From Thermoplasmata archaeon (lineage in GTDB: Archaea; Thermoplasmatota; Thermoplasmata; Thermoplasmatales; Thermoplasmataceae): a stretch of 6,096 bases of DNA. The notes below the pieces were generated by a model. That model was not told the DNA's origin. It made no database searches and worked only from the letters and a program-made list of their open reading frames with translations. The translations under genes were made by a program, and so were the position numbers. The number at the start of each line of letters is the position of its first letter. Position 1 is the first letter of the stretch. The stretch covers positions 1-6,096 of the forward strand of contig JAJZOT010000116.1 in NCBI GenBank assembly GCA_021847855.1. The letters run 5' to 3'. Positions 1 through 6,041 of the stretch are shown in pieces.

Positions 1-243
1 CTCAATCCAATTCTCAAGGAGATGGAGAATATGGAAAGGATCAGGGAACAACTTAAAATCCTCATGAAGCAGTATTCAAAATACGAAAACATGAGCCAGT
101 CCTCTTATTCAAGAAGGAAGAAAAAAGGACTGGAACTCAGAAAACAGACCTTCAACAGGATACTTGAAACGTATGCACAGGTGAAAAAGCTGAAATTCAG
201 CATAGTGGAGATAGAAAAGATGGAAAAGGGGAGGGTTCTATGA
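1..243 (+). CDS. Small basic, helical protein; probably 5'-truncated by the window edge
   Basis: The reading frame is open from base 1 to the TGA at 241-243. The gene may therefore begin outside the window, and the visible 80 codons would be its C-terminal part. Internal starts are possible: ATG at 22, or ATG at 31, which lies 9 nt after the Shine-Dalgarno-like AAGGAG at 16-21 and would give a 70-residue protein. I do not recognise the family. The protein is very rich in Lys, Arg, Glu and Met, with a basic patch (SRRKKKG) in the middle. It looks almost wholly alpha-helical or coiled-coil, and has no membrane segment or catalytic motif. Its stop overlaps the moxR start as ATGA, so the two genes are almost certainly co-transcribed and translationally coupled. 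It could be a cytoplasmic tail of a membrane protein or a small adaptor for the MoxR/DUF58 pair; both ideas are inference. Confidence 0.6.
   Translation, partial: LNPILKEMENMERIREQLKILMKQYSKYENMSQSSYSRRKKKGLELRKQTFNRILETYAQVKKLKFSIVEIEKMEKGRVL
228..235 (+). promoter_or_regulatory. Strong Shine-Dalgarno for moxR
   Basis: GGGGAGGG lies inside the 3' end of the preceding gene. Its GGAGG core ends 5 nt before the ATG at 240. It fixes the moxR start and supports re-initiation at the ATGA overlap. Confidence 0.7.
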
Positions 244-1208
244 CGGAACTTGATTTATCAGATCTGCAGGATGTAAGAAAAAGTGTAAGGGACATTGAGA
301 ATGCCATAGGGAGGAGAGTCATTGGATCAGAGAAGGTAATCAGGTTCATGTTCATCTCACTAATGAGTGGCAACCACATTCTTCTGGAGGGTGTTCCGGG
401 ACTGGCAAAAACTATGCTAGCAAGCGAATTTGCAAAAAATCTGTGTATGGACTTCAAGAGAATCCAGTTCACTCCGGATATGCTCCCATCAGATATCACA
501 GGAAGCATAGTATTTAATCTTGAAACAAGAAAAATGGAGTTCAGGAAGGGCCCAATATTTGCAAATGTCCTCCTTGCCGATGAAATAAACAGGACTCCAC
601 CAAAGGTGCAGTCTGCACTTCTGGAGGGCATGGAGGAAAGGCATGTTTCAGTTGGAGGCGATATAAACCCACTTCCTGAGCCATTCCTTGCAATTGCAAC
701 ACAGAACCCCATAGAACAGGAGGGAACATTTCCACTGGCGGAAGCCCTCATGGACAGGTTTCTCTTCAGGTGCATCCTCACCTACCCAACAAGGGATGAG
801 GAATTGAGAATACTGAAATCGATCATAGAACCTCCATCAGATGAGGAATCAGTACTGGATGGTTCCAAGATCATTATGCTCAGGGGAGAGATGAAGAAGG
901 TCTATGCCAGTGAGGAGATCATATCATACATTGTGGATATAATAAGGAAAACACGGGAACACGATCTCATATTTGTTGGTGCCAGCCCAAGGACAACAAC
1001 AAAATATCTCAACGCGGCAAAGGCCAACGCATTCTTAAACGGAAGGGATTACGTCATACCTGAAGATATAAAATATCTAAGCCGTGAGCTCCTGAATCAC
1101 CGTTTAATATTAAGACCCGAAGCAATGATAGAGAACGGCAACGACATGCTTGGGTCTCTCAACAGGATTATTGATGAAATAATTTCGGAAGTTGACACAC
1201 CCAAATGA
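240..1208 (+). CDS. moxR: MoxR-family AAA+ ATPase
   Basis: This 322-residue protein is a full-length MoxR ATPase (the family is usually 300-340 residues). All the ATPase elements are visible: Walker A GVPGLAKT at 51-58, Walker B LLADEIN at 111-117 (D114, E115), sensor 1 in ATQNP at 153-157, the arginine finger in MDRF at 171-174, and sensor 2 in ASPRTT at 248-253. A C-terminal helical lid follows, with the family's typical RPEA at 292-295. MoxR proteins are cytoplasmic ATP-driven, chaperone-like hexamers that work with a von Willebrand A-type partner to activate or remodel client proteins; the partner here is the DUF58 protein encoded next. The start at 240 has a strong Shine-Dalgarno and overlaps the upstream stop as ATGA. 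The stop overlaps the next start in the same way. The family call is secure; the client protein is unknown. Confidence 0.97.
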   Translation: MTELDLSDLQDVRKSVRDIENAIGRRVIGSEKVIRFMFISLMSGNHILLEGVPGLAKTMLASEFAKNLCMDFKRIQFTPDMLPSDITGSIVFNLETRKMEFRKGPIFANVLLADEINRTPPKVQSALLEGMEERHVSVGGDINPLPEPFLAIATQNPIEQEGTFPLAEALMDRFLFRCILTYPTRDEELRILKSIIEPPSDEESVLDGSKIIMLRGEMKKVYASEEIISYIVDIIRKTREHDLIFVGASPRTTTKYLNAAKANAFLNGRDYVIPEDIKYLSRELLNHRLILRPEAMIENGNDMLGSLNRIIDEIISEVDTPK

Positions 1209-2518
1209 TAAGGAAATCAGGATATCTTCTGCTGGCGATACTGTCTTATGGAATTTTTGAATCCCTACTGCTGGGATACCCGTACTACATAGCGCTTTCA
1301 GTGATCCTGTTTTTTGTCGTTTCTTCGGATATACTTCTATTCAACAGGGGACCGGCCCTGGATCTTTACAATGTGGACACTAAGCGTATAATGCCCGGTA
1401 AAAGTTCAAGGAAATTCCAGTCTGTAAATATAGAGATAGTTTTCAGCAACAGAGGGAAAAAAAGGGTCTATTTTCACTATTTTGACACACTTTCAGATGT
1501 TTTCAAATCATCCGGCCAGTATGAGGGATTTCTTTCGCTTGAACCGGGAGAGGAGGTTACAAAAGAGTATTCAATAGAATCAATAGCAATAGGAAAATAC
1601 AAAATCGGGCCTGTCAAAATATACACCCAGGACCCGATGAAGCTCTGCCTTGTTGAATACACCATACCAAGTGTTGATGAGGTCAGTGTTTCTCCCGCAA
1701 TTGCTGATATACATACCCATAGAAGTGAAAGGCTCAGCAACTTTGTTTTCTACATGGGTGTGCACTATTCCAGGAAAGTTGGCCAGGGATATGATTTCTA
1801 TGGTGTCAGGCAGTACACTGAAAGCGATGATTTCAGATACGTGGCATGGAACCGTTATGGTGCAATAAACGGGGAGGATCTTTACATAAAGCAGATGGAG
1901 GAGGAGAAACCTATCGATGTCATATTCGCAATGGACTACAGCTGGAACGTAAATCAGGGCACTGCCGAGAAGAGGATGTATGACAGTATTGTAAACGTGG
2001 TCATTAATGCGGCATATGCAATATTGAAAAACCATGACGGTGTAGGATTCATGATAGATTCATCTGCACATGATCATTTCATAACACCCACAAAATCAGA
2101 GGAATCAGTAAAAAATCTCGAAAAACTTGTATCGGAAATCAGGCCGGATGGTACCTTTAACATACTGTCAGTAATGGAAAAGGTAAAAAAGAGAATCAAG
2201 AAGAATGCTCTAATATTCCTCATTAGCCCATTCTCATATCCAGAATCTTTCAGTCGCGGGAATCCCAACGATTACAAGATAGGGAAGCGGGTTTTTGTAT
2301 TTCTGGTTGATCCAGACAGCTTTGTCGAAAAAAGGGACGATCCTGTTTATGAGAAGTTGCTTTTCAGTGCAGGCATTGTGGAGAGAGGATACCTGAGCAA
2401 TGTTGCAAAATTCTTCCAGAGCATGGGGATAAAAAGCTCCGTTGCGAAAGAGAATGATCTTCTCATGAGGCTCATGTCGGAATACAGGTATGGAAAGATG
2501 ACAAACGAGGGGTATTAA
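1205..2518 (+). CDS. DUF58 membrane-anchored protein with vWA-like domain
   Basis: This 437-residue protein has the standard DUF58 (COG1721) layout. Two N-terminal membrane helices lie at about 7-25 and 28-46. A beta-rich region at about 55-155 contains the typical LEPGEE and IGPVKIYTQDP stretches. The DUF58 core at about 193-232 (GQGYDFYGVRQYTESDDFR, then VAWNRYG) leads into a von Willebrand A-like domain to about 425. DUF58 proteins are the usual partners of MoxR ATPases and are thought to bind client or metal. The MIDAS metal site is degenerate. The first loop reads D244-Y-S246-W-N248 instead of DxSxS. Thr317 is kept in GTFN, but the late aspartate of the usual ISD motif is a proline (LISPF, 339-343). 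The domain may therefore bind metal poorly or act only as a scaffold. The ATG overlaps the moxR stop by 4 nt and has only a weak, distant GGAAG, so translation is probably coupled. Confidence 0.93.
   Translation: MIRKSGYLLLAILSYGIFESLLLGYPYYIALSVILFFVVSSDILLFNRGPALDLYNVDTKRIMPGKSSRKFQSVNIEIVFSNRGKKRVYFHYFDTLSDVFKSSGQYEGFLSLEPGEEVTKEYSIESIAIGKYKIGPVKIYTQDPMKLCLVEYTIPSVDEVSVSPAIADIHTHRSERLSNFVFYMGVHYSRKVGQGYDFYGVRQYTESDDFRYVAWNRYGAINGEDLYIKQMEEEKPIDVIFAMDYSWNVNQGTAEKRMYDSIVNVVINAAYAILKNHDGVGFMIDSSAHDHFITPTKSEESVKNLEKLVSEIRPDGTFNILSVMEKVKKRIKKNALIFLISPFSYPESFSRGNPNDYKIGKRVFVFLVDPDSFVEKRDDPVYEKLLFSAGIVERGYLSNVAKFFQSMGIKSSVAKENDLLMRLMSEYRYGKMTNEGY
2507..2512 (+). promoter_or_regulatory. Shine-Dalgarno deciding a GTG start
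   Basis: GAGGGG ends 6 nt before the GTG at 2519. No in-frame ATG is available near the N-terminus, and the GTG directly follows the TAA of the DUF58 gene. Together these support the non-ATG start. Confidence 0.6.
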
Positions 2519-3397
2519 GTGGATGAATCTGTGAAAAGAATACCGGTAAATCTTCTCATAATATCACCAGCGATTCTTCTGATATTCTACGTAGTGCCAA
2601 AAATAGCCACGACGCTTTACATCTCCATGCTTGTGTTAATTGTGGCCATACCGTTTGTGAAACACCTGACACCAAAGAAAATCTCAAAGTTCGTTTATCC
2701 CGTTGCAGCTCTCACTGGTGCTCTTATTTTTCTTAATACATCCCTTACCGAGGCAAACATAATAGCCCCAATATTCCTGATAGGAGGGATAAGGATTCCT
2801 CTAACTATAACCACTGCCATCACCTTCATCTTCAGCCTTGGAATTATATTTGCTGTGGAGGGTATATTTGCCAAAAGGATACACGGTTCCATAACATACC
2901 TGTTTCTTTCCCTTGGCACCTTCCTGGATCAGCTCGCTATAGCACATACGATGACATACACCGGTGTAAGTTATTTCACAGCAGCATCGTCAGTTTATCT
3001 CAGGGAGGCACTGGCACTTTACACACTGATCCTGAATGGTTATCAGCTGGCTCTTCCACTTGCAGATACTCATTTCAATATCGATCCAATCCTTCTTGTG
3101 ACATTTGCATTTGTAGTGGTGGGCTTCATAGCATCCTTTCTCATTGAGAAAGATGAAGACAGACCCATAAGGGCAAATTCACTCCCTTACCCAATAGTGG
3201 CAGGAGCATTCATTGGTCTGGCAGTCTTCATTGTTGTCGACATAATGTCAAGGTACGGGCTCCAGATATTTGGTGTCTCCCTGGCAATACTAATAATGGT
3301 TGTCGCTGTCAGGAGGAGCTCAAAATCCGCAGACAACCTGGCAAAGAGGAAGATGGAGGAAACAGAGATGGAGCTCAAGAGGGAAGGAGTTCTCTGA
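2519..3397 (+). CDS. Unrecognised multi-spanning membrane protein of the MoxR-DUF58 operon
   Basis: This 292-residue protein is very hydrophobic, with an estimated 8-10 membrane helices, roughly at 9-27, 29-47, 57-74, 79-92, 95-117, 124-143, 157-180, 188-209, 223-242 and 247-264. A charged tail at 265-292, rich in Lys, Arg and Glu, is probably cytoplasmic and helical. I recognise no family, signature motif or cofactor site. Polar residues inside predicted membrane segments (D137, Q138 and H143 in one; E163 in the next) could line a channel or bind a substrate, but this is only suggestive. The gene is the last of the operon. It starts with GTG immediately after the DUF58 stop, so it is probably a client or membrane partner of the MoxR/DUF58 pair. 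A transporter or an assembly factor would both fit. The coding call is firm; the function is not known. Confidence 0.88.
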   Translation: MDESVKRIPVNLLIISPAILLIFYVVPKIATTLYISMLVLIVAIPFVKHLTPKKISKFVYPVAALTGALIFLNTSLTEANIIAPIFLIGGIRIPLTITTAITFIFSLGIIFAVEGIFAKRIHGSITYLFLSLGTFLDQLAIAHTMTYTGVSYFTAASSVYLREALALYTLILNGYQLALPLADTHFNIDPILLVTFAFVVVGFIASFLIEKDEDRPIRANSLPYPIVAGAFIGLAVFIVVDIMSRYGLQIFGVSLAILIMVVAVRRSSKSADNLAKRKMEETEMELKREGVL

Positions 3398-3402
3398 CAT
3401 AC

Positions 3403-3435
3403 CCACACAACTAAGGCCGTGTGGTTCTAACTTTT
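3403..3435 (+). terminator. Stem-loop plus T-rich tract at the end of the MoxR-DUF58 operon
   Basis: CCACAC (3403-3408) pairs perfectly with GTGTGG (3419-3424) across a 10-nt loop. It begins 6 nt after the last stop codon of the operon. The following bases, TTCTAACTTTT, are T-rich, which is the main determinant of archaeal termination. The position and the GC-rich stem make a terminator likely, although the T-tract is interrupted. Confidence 0.55.
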
Positions 3436-3655
3436 AACCGCTTATTGTAACTGGAAAGATTGACATCCACAATAATGCCCACCATAAATAAACCACATCA
3501 TGAAGGAAAATACCCACCTATCCCTAAAATTTAGTTTCTATCCAGTTTTATGTGCCACTATTCTATAGAGATCTATGAGAGAATAAAAGACACTATCATT
3601 GCAACATAAAACCGCACATTACTTTTTGAATAGATGCAGTTATAGCTAACGTGAG
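3436..3655. other. AT-rich stretch with no credible gene
   Basis: About 220 bases lie between the operon terminator and the 3' end of the - strand phosphatase gene. I see no convincing ORF, tRNA or transposon end in either strand. It contains an imperfect hairpin at 3559-3585 (TATTCT/AGAATA outer arms and ATAG/CTAT inner arms with a 3-nt bulge) and an 11-nt palindrome, CTAAAATTTAG, at 3524-3534. No clear T-run terminator for the phosphatase gene is visible. It may be a decayed remnant at the edge of an accessory region, which is inference. Confidence 0.4.
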
Positions 3656-4246
3656 TTAAGGGTGAAGTTGAATGGATATCTCCTTACCCCTCGCAGAGAA
3701 AAACCCCCGTTCTATAGTATTCTTATCCAGATCAATAATAGATAAATCTGGCATCCTGATATTTTTCCAGTCAATCCAGTTGAGTTGACGCCGCAGAAGA
3801 TAACTGTACAAAATAGTCAGAATTAGACCGTGAGACACCAGAATAACATCTCTCCCATGATTTTTTGAAGCGATATTAGAAAAGCATTTGGTTACGCGAT
3901 TCTGCGCAATTTTATAGTCTTCAAATGCTCCAGATCCTTTTCCCTCAAGGTATTCTGTGATAAGAAGATTAAAGGTATCATCAGGTAAGAAGTGAAACGT
4001 TCTTTCTACTTCTCTCAGGTCTAAACTGGTTTCCGTTGGGATTCCAAATATATCACTGATGAATTTGGCGGTTTTGTATGCCTTTTTCTCTGGACTATGA
4101 TAGATACGTGATGCAGTTGTTCCTTCAATTCCACGAGAAATCCACCTAATGGAGGTTTCAGCTTCAGGAGAAAGATCCCATTGATAGGAAGGTAGATCTG
4201 GTTCAACAACAACTTCAGCGTGCCTGATTACATACGCTTTTGTCAT
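3656..4246 (-). CDS. Histidine phosphatase (phosphoglycerate-mutase-like)
   Basis: The protein is 196 residues from the chosen ATG (4244-4246). The frame is open for 41 more codons upstream, but the RHA catalytic motif of this family lies in the first beta-strand. The start MTKAYVIRHAE, with R8 and the phosphate-accepting H9, is therefore right, and the upstream extension falls in the promoter region. Other family marks are WDLSPEA (about 23-29), SPEKKAYKTA (51-60), the acidic LREVER (77-82) with the likely proton donor, and LVSHG (137-141) with the second catalytic His139. The usual Arg of the SPxxRA motif is Lys here, which some branches of the family share. These cytoplasmic enzymes remove phosphate from sugars, nucleotides or other small molecules, or more rarely from proteins; the substrate cannot be read from the sequence. 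The gene is divergent from vapBC and is not obviously part of that module. Confidence 0.85.
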   Translation of the reverse strand: MTKAYVIRHAEVVVEPDLPSYQWDLSPEAETSIRWISRGIEGTTASRIYHSPEKKAYKTAKFISDIFGIPTETSLDLREVERTFHFLPDDTFNLLITEYLEGKGSGAFEDYKIAQNRVTKCFSNIASKNHGRDVILVSHGLILTILYSYLLRRQLNWIDWKNIRMPDLSIIDLDKNTIERGFFSARGKEISIQLHP

Positions 4247-4272
4247 ATACCGCCATATATATTCATGATCAG

Positions 4273-4280
4273 ATATGAAG
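4273..4280 (-). promoter_or_regulatory. Possible weak TATA box for the phosphatase gene
   Basis: On the - strand TTCATATC lies about 30 nt before the ATG at 4246, the distance expected for a near-leaderless archaeal transcript. It matches TTTATATA at 6 of 8 positions. A better TATA-like run, ATATATAT at 4255-4262, is too close to the start codon and would put transcription inside the gene. A 5-bp inverted repeat (TTCAT/ATGAA, 4262-4279) overlaps the element. Confidence 0.25.
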
Positions 4281-4337
4281 ATTCGCACCCTCTCTATGCT
4301 TACACACAAAGTAATATTATGAAGTAACTTCGAAGGT

Positions 4338-4359
4338 GACAGTCTTATGGTCAACTGTC
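4338..4359. repeat. Inverted repeat between divergent promoters, possible operator
   Basis: GACAGT (4338-4343) and ACTGTC (4354-4359) form a perfect 6-bp inverted repeat with a 10-nt spacer. It lies between the divergent phosphatase and vapB starts, about 60 nt upstream of vapB. A repeat of this size can arise by chance in a region this long, so an operator role is only a suggestion. Confidence 0.3.
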
Positions 4360-4385
4360 GTAAATACAATAATTACAAAAATAAA

Positions 4386-4394
4386 TTAAATATA
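4386..4394 (+). promoter_or_regulatory. TATA box of the vapBC promoter (leaderless)
   Basis: TTAAATATA, preceded by an A-rich stretch, is centred about 28 nt before the vapB ATG at 4418. Archaeal transcription starts some 25 nt downstream of the TATA box, so the mRNA should begin at or just before the start codon. The absence of any Shine-Dalgarno before vapB agrees with this. Confidence 0.6.
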
Positions 4395-4418
4395 CATACG
4401 GCGTATTACAACTGTATA
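4391..4418. promoter_or_regulatory. Nested inverted repeats over the vapBC promoter, candidate VapB operator
   Basis: TATACA (4391-4396) and TGTATA (4413-4418) are inverted copies with a 16-nt spacer. A second pair, ATAC/GTAT around GGC, lies inside at 4396-4406. They sit between the TATA box and the start codon, where binding of a ribbon-helix-helix dimer would block transcription. Autoregulation by the antitoxin is usual for vapBC. The repeats are short and AT-rich, so the site is a candidate only. Confidence 0.4.
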
Positions 4419-4645
4419 TGATGAAGTTGGTAAGTGTACGTGTGGATGAAGAAACTCTCGCTGAAGCCAGGAAATTGAAAATCAACATTTCTGAGATCAT
4501 GAGAGATTCCCTGAAAAAAGAGATCGAAAGAAAGAATGAAAAGGAACTTCTTGAAAGCCTGTCCAGGATTCATAGCATTCTTAAGAATGTGGATCGAAAT
4601 CAACTTCTCAACGATTTAAGGAAATATAGAGATGAAAGGCGATAA
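4418..4645 (+). CDS. vapB: VapB-type antitoxin, ribbon-helix-helix (CcdA-like)
   Basis: This 75-residue protein begins with a ribbon-helix-helix DNA-binding fold: strand KLVSVRV at 3-9, helix 1 at about 10-20 (DEETLAEARKL), then KINISEIMRDSLKKEIE at 21-37 with the CcdA-like turn and helix 2. The charged region 38-75 would wrap around the toxin. Such antitoxins neutralise the toxin by direct binding, and the complex represses its own promoter. Two adjacent ATGs (4418 and 4421) are both possible starts and differ by one residue. The predicted leaderless transcript slightly favours the first. The next gene is a PIN-domain toxin in the usual antitoxin-then-toxin order, which makes the assignment strong although the antitoxin alone would be ambiguous. 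Confidence 0.87.
   Translation: MMKLVSVRVDEETLAEARKLKINISEIMRDSLKKEIERKNEKELLESLSRIHSILKNVDRNQLLNDLRKYRDERR
4634..4639 (+). promoter_or_regulatory. Shine-Dalgarno-like site deciding the vapC start
   Basis: GAAAGG, inside the last codons of vapB, ends 7 nt before the ATG at 4647. It favours that ATG over the one at 4632, which has only AAGGA (4618-4622) at a longer distance. Confidence 0.4.
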
Positions 4646-4646
4646 A

Positions 4647-5072
4647 ATGACGGCGAGCTACATTATGGACTCAAGTTCATTATTTACCTTGTTTTTCATC
4701 GAATCTGAAGATACAGTTCGATCCATTATGACCGACTCATACATATTAGACCTCACAGGATATGAGATAGGAAGTATACTGACCGGAGGAAAGGACGGTC
4801 ACATAAAGGGACTGAAGAATGATGCCATAAATGAGTTGGCGAATGAAATAGAAAAGGTAATCTCTAAGATCAAAGTGATAAGACTTTCTTCATTCCATAT
4901 ATCGGAGATAATGACACTTTCCGCATCCCTTGGGTTAACATTTTATGACGCATCTTATGTTTTCTACAGTAAGAGACTTAATTCTGCATTATTGACAGAT
5001 GACAGAGAGATGTATGATAATGCAAAAAAGATTGGGATAGAGGTTAGAAAAGTGGAGGAGCTTACAATCTAA
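4647..5072 (+). CDS. vapC: VapC-type toxin, PIN-domain ribonuclease
   Basis: From the preferred ATG at 4647 this is a 141-residue PIN-domain protein, a normal length for VapC. PIN acidic residues are in place: the Asp of YIMDSSSL (D8), the Glu of GYEIGSIL (E40), the Asp of TFYDASYV (D101) and the Asp pair of LLTDDREM (D118-D119). These coordinate divalent metal for cleavage of RNA; known VapC targets are mostly tRNA or rRNA, but the target here cannot be inferred. An alternative ATG at 4632 would add five residues and overlap vapB by 14 nt. The later start leaves a 1-nt gap after the vapB stop, has a Shine-Dalgarno-like site, and places the first Asp near the N-terminus as usual. All the catalytic residues are present, so the toxin looks intact. 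Confidence 0.9.
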   Translation: MTASYIMDSSSLFTLFFIESEDTVRSIMTDSYILDLTGYEIGSILTGGKDGHIKGLKNDAINELANEIEKVISKIKVIRLSSFHISEIMTLSASLGLTFYDASYVFYSKRLNSALLTDDREMYDNAKKIGIEVRKVEELTI

Positions 5073-5118
5073 TTGGATTTCGATGTTAAGCGAAAGTTTG
5101 ACGACCTGAAATTCTCAA

Positions 5119-5124
5119 TTTTTT
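5119..5124 (+). terminator. T-run downstream of vapC
   Basis: Six consecutive T residues lie about 45 nt after the vapC stop in an otherwise gene-free stretch. Oligo-T tracts are the core archaeal termination signal. I see no stem-loop with it. It would separate vapC from the convergent nucleotidyltransferase gene. Confidence 0.4.
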
Positions 5125-5224
5125 GCCTGGCATTTATATTCACTTAATTATTTAACCGGATACCTGAGGTTTCTCATCATAGAGATAATCGTAGTTCATA
5201 TATGTTCAAGAGGTAGGTATGCAA

Positions 5225-5995
5225 TCACAACTTTGCCAAGAATTCGGAAACAAGCATGAAACCTCTTTGTGCGAAGACTTCCCTTTCCTCTTTGTCAGCT
5301 GGTTCCAGAAAATCTGCATATAACAGAGGTCCTTCTGATTTTTCGTTCGAAAACATGTTGCGCAATCTTTTTAGAGATTCTTGAATCTGTGTCTCATCCA
5401 GGAAGGGTTTAAATGCCCTGATTACCTCGTTTACACCATCCCCATAATGATCCAATACTGAGACTATGTCGTAAGCATCTTTATGTTTGTAACGATCTCC
5501 CAGCGCAATACCTTTAGTGCCAAGACACCCCACTACATCAAGCATCTTGAAATCGACTTTCGCCACGGCACCATTCGGCATCTCTTCTTTCATGCTGTAC
5601 CAGTAATTATGCTGCAAACCCAATTCTGCCCCAAACATAGTGCGTGCACTCAGATCGGATTGTACTCCTCTATGGCGATGTTCCCTCCCCCTACTTTGAT
5701 CCGGAAGCGTGAGAAAATCTACCGTTACATCTCTATAAACATCATCCCTTCCTTTGATGCTCTTTTCGAACGTGAACTTCTTACCAGGCGCTTGTTCCCA
5801 TTCCATTTCCTCTATTAATTCCACAATTGTTTGGTAATCGTCATCTCTCACACGATTAGGGTCCACAATAAGATCAATGTCTATTGAGCCGACGTGCCTA
5901 AAATTGTCTCCCGGGACCGTGTGAGACTCCAAAAGTAGATATGGCACCCAGCCTCCAATTAAAACAAGAGCTTCCCTGTAACTTACTTTCCGCAT
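5225..5995 (-). CDS. AbiEii-like nucleotidyltransferase (putative toxin)
   Basis: This 256-residue protein has the marks of the DNA-polymerase-beta-like nucleotidyltransferases of the AbiEii/AbiGii type. They are the LIGGW glycine pair (12-16), SIDIDL (37-42) with the two metal-binding aspartates D39 and D41, a likely third acidic residue in TVDFLT (D93), and the distal K161..R168..K172-D173..D176 pattern (GTKGIALGDRYKHKDAYD) typical of AbiEii. Characterised relatives add nucleotides to tRNA acceptor ends and act as toxins in abortive-infection or toxin-antitoxin pairs. The substrate here is unknown, and a housekeeping transferase cannot be excluded. A stop lies two codons upstream of the ATG at 5995, so this start is forced. 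No Shine-Dalgarno is visible. It follows the end of another gene on the same strand after a 46-nt gap, the place where an antitoxin or regulator would be expected. It converges on vapC. Confidence 0.8.
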   Translation of the reverse strand: MRKVSYREALVLIGGWVPYLLLESHTVPGDNFRHVGSIDIDLIVDPNRVRDDDYQTIVELIEEMEWEQAPGKKFTFEKSIKGRDDVYRDVTVDFLTLPDQSRGREHRHRGVQSDLSARTMFGAELGLQHNYWYSMKEEMPNGAVAKVDFKMLDVVGCLGTKGIALGDRYKHKDAYDIVSVLDHYGDGVNEVIRAFKPFLDETQIQESLKRLRNMFSNEKSEGPLLYADFLEPADKEEREVFAQRGFMLVSEFLAKL

Positions 5996-6016
5996 GAATT
6001 AGAAGGCTTATCCCGG

Positions 6017-6024
6017 AATTAATC
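6017..6024 (-). promoter_or_regulatory. Possible TATA box of the nucleotidyltransferase gene
   Basis: On the - strand GATTAATT is centred about 26 nt before the ATG at 5995. The spacing would suit a leaderless transcript and matches the absence of a Shine-Dalgarno. The sequence match is weak, and the gene may instead be read from the promoter of its upstream neighbour. Confidence 0.25.
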
Positions 6025-6041
6025 TCTATGGTTCTTATTGC

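Noticed and set aside
197..781. 194-codon open frame on the - strand opposite moxR
   Set aside because: It lies opposite the well-supported MoxR ATPase. Its translation is Ser/Leu/Pro-rich with no recognisable domain, as expected of a shadow frame.
1580..2035. 151-codon open frame on the - strand opposite the DUF58 gene
   Set aside because: It is the complement of the DUF58 core motifs, with no start signals or family resemblance.
3436..3655. Possible insertion-sequence or MITE remnant
   Set aside because: I could not find terminal inverted repeats, a target-site duplication or transposase fragments. It is kept only as a gene-free stretch.
4247..4369. 41-codon N-terminal extension of the histidine phosphatase
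   Set aside because: The family's RHA motif must be near the N-terminus, and the extension runs through the promoter region of the divergent genes. The ATG at 4246 is preferred.
4406..4603. 65-codon - strand frame opposite vapB
   Set aside because: It is the complement of the ribbon-helix-helix antitoxin, with no independent evidence of coding.
5222..5330. Short + strand ORF (ATG at 5220) after the TATA-like elements downstream of vapC
   Set aside because: About 34 codons, wholly antisense to the nucleotidyltransferase 3' end, with no ribosome-binding site and no resemblance to a known small protein.
5483..5818. 111-codon + strand frame inside the nucleotidyltransferase gene
   Set aside because: It is antisense to conserved nucleotidyltransferase motifs and has no domain of its own.
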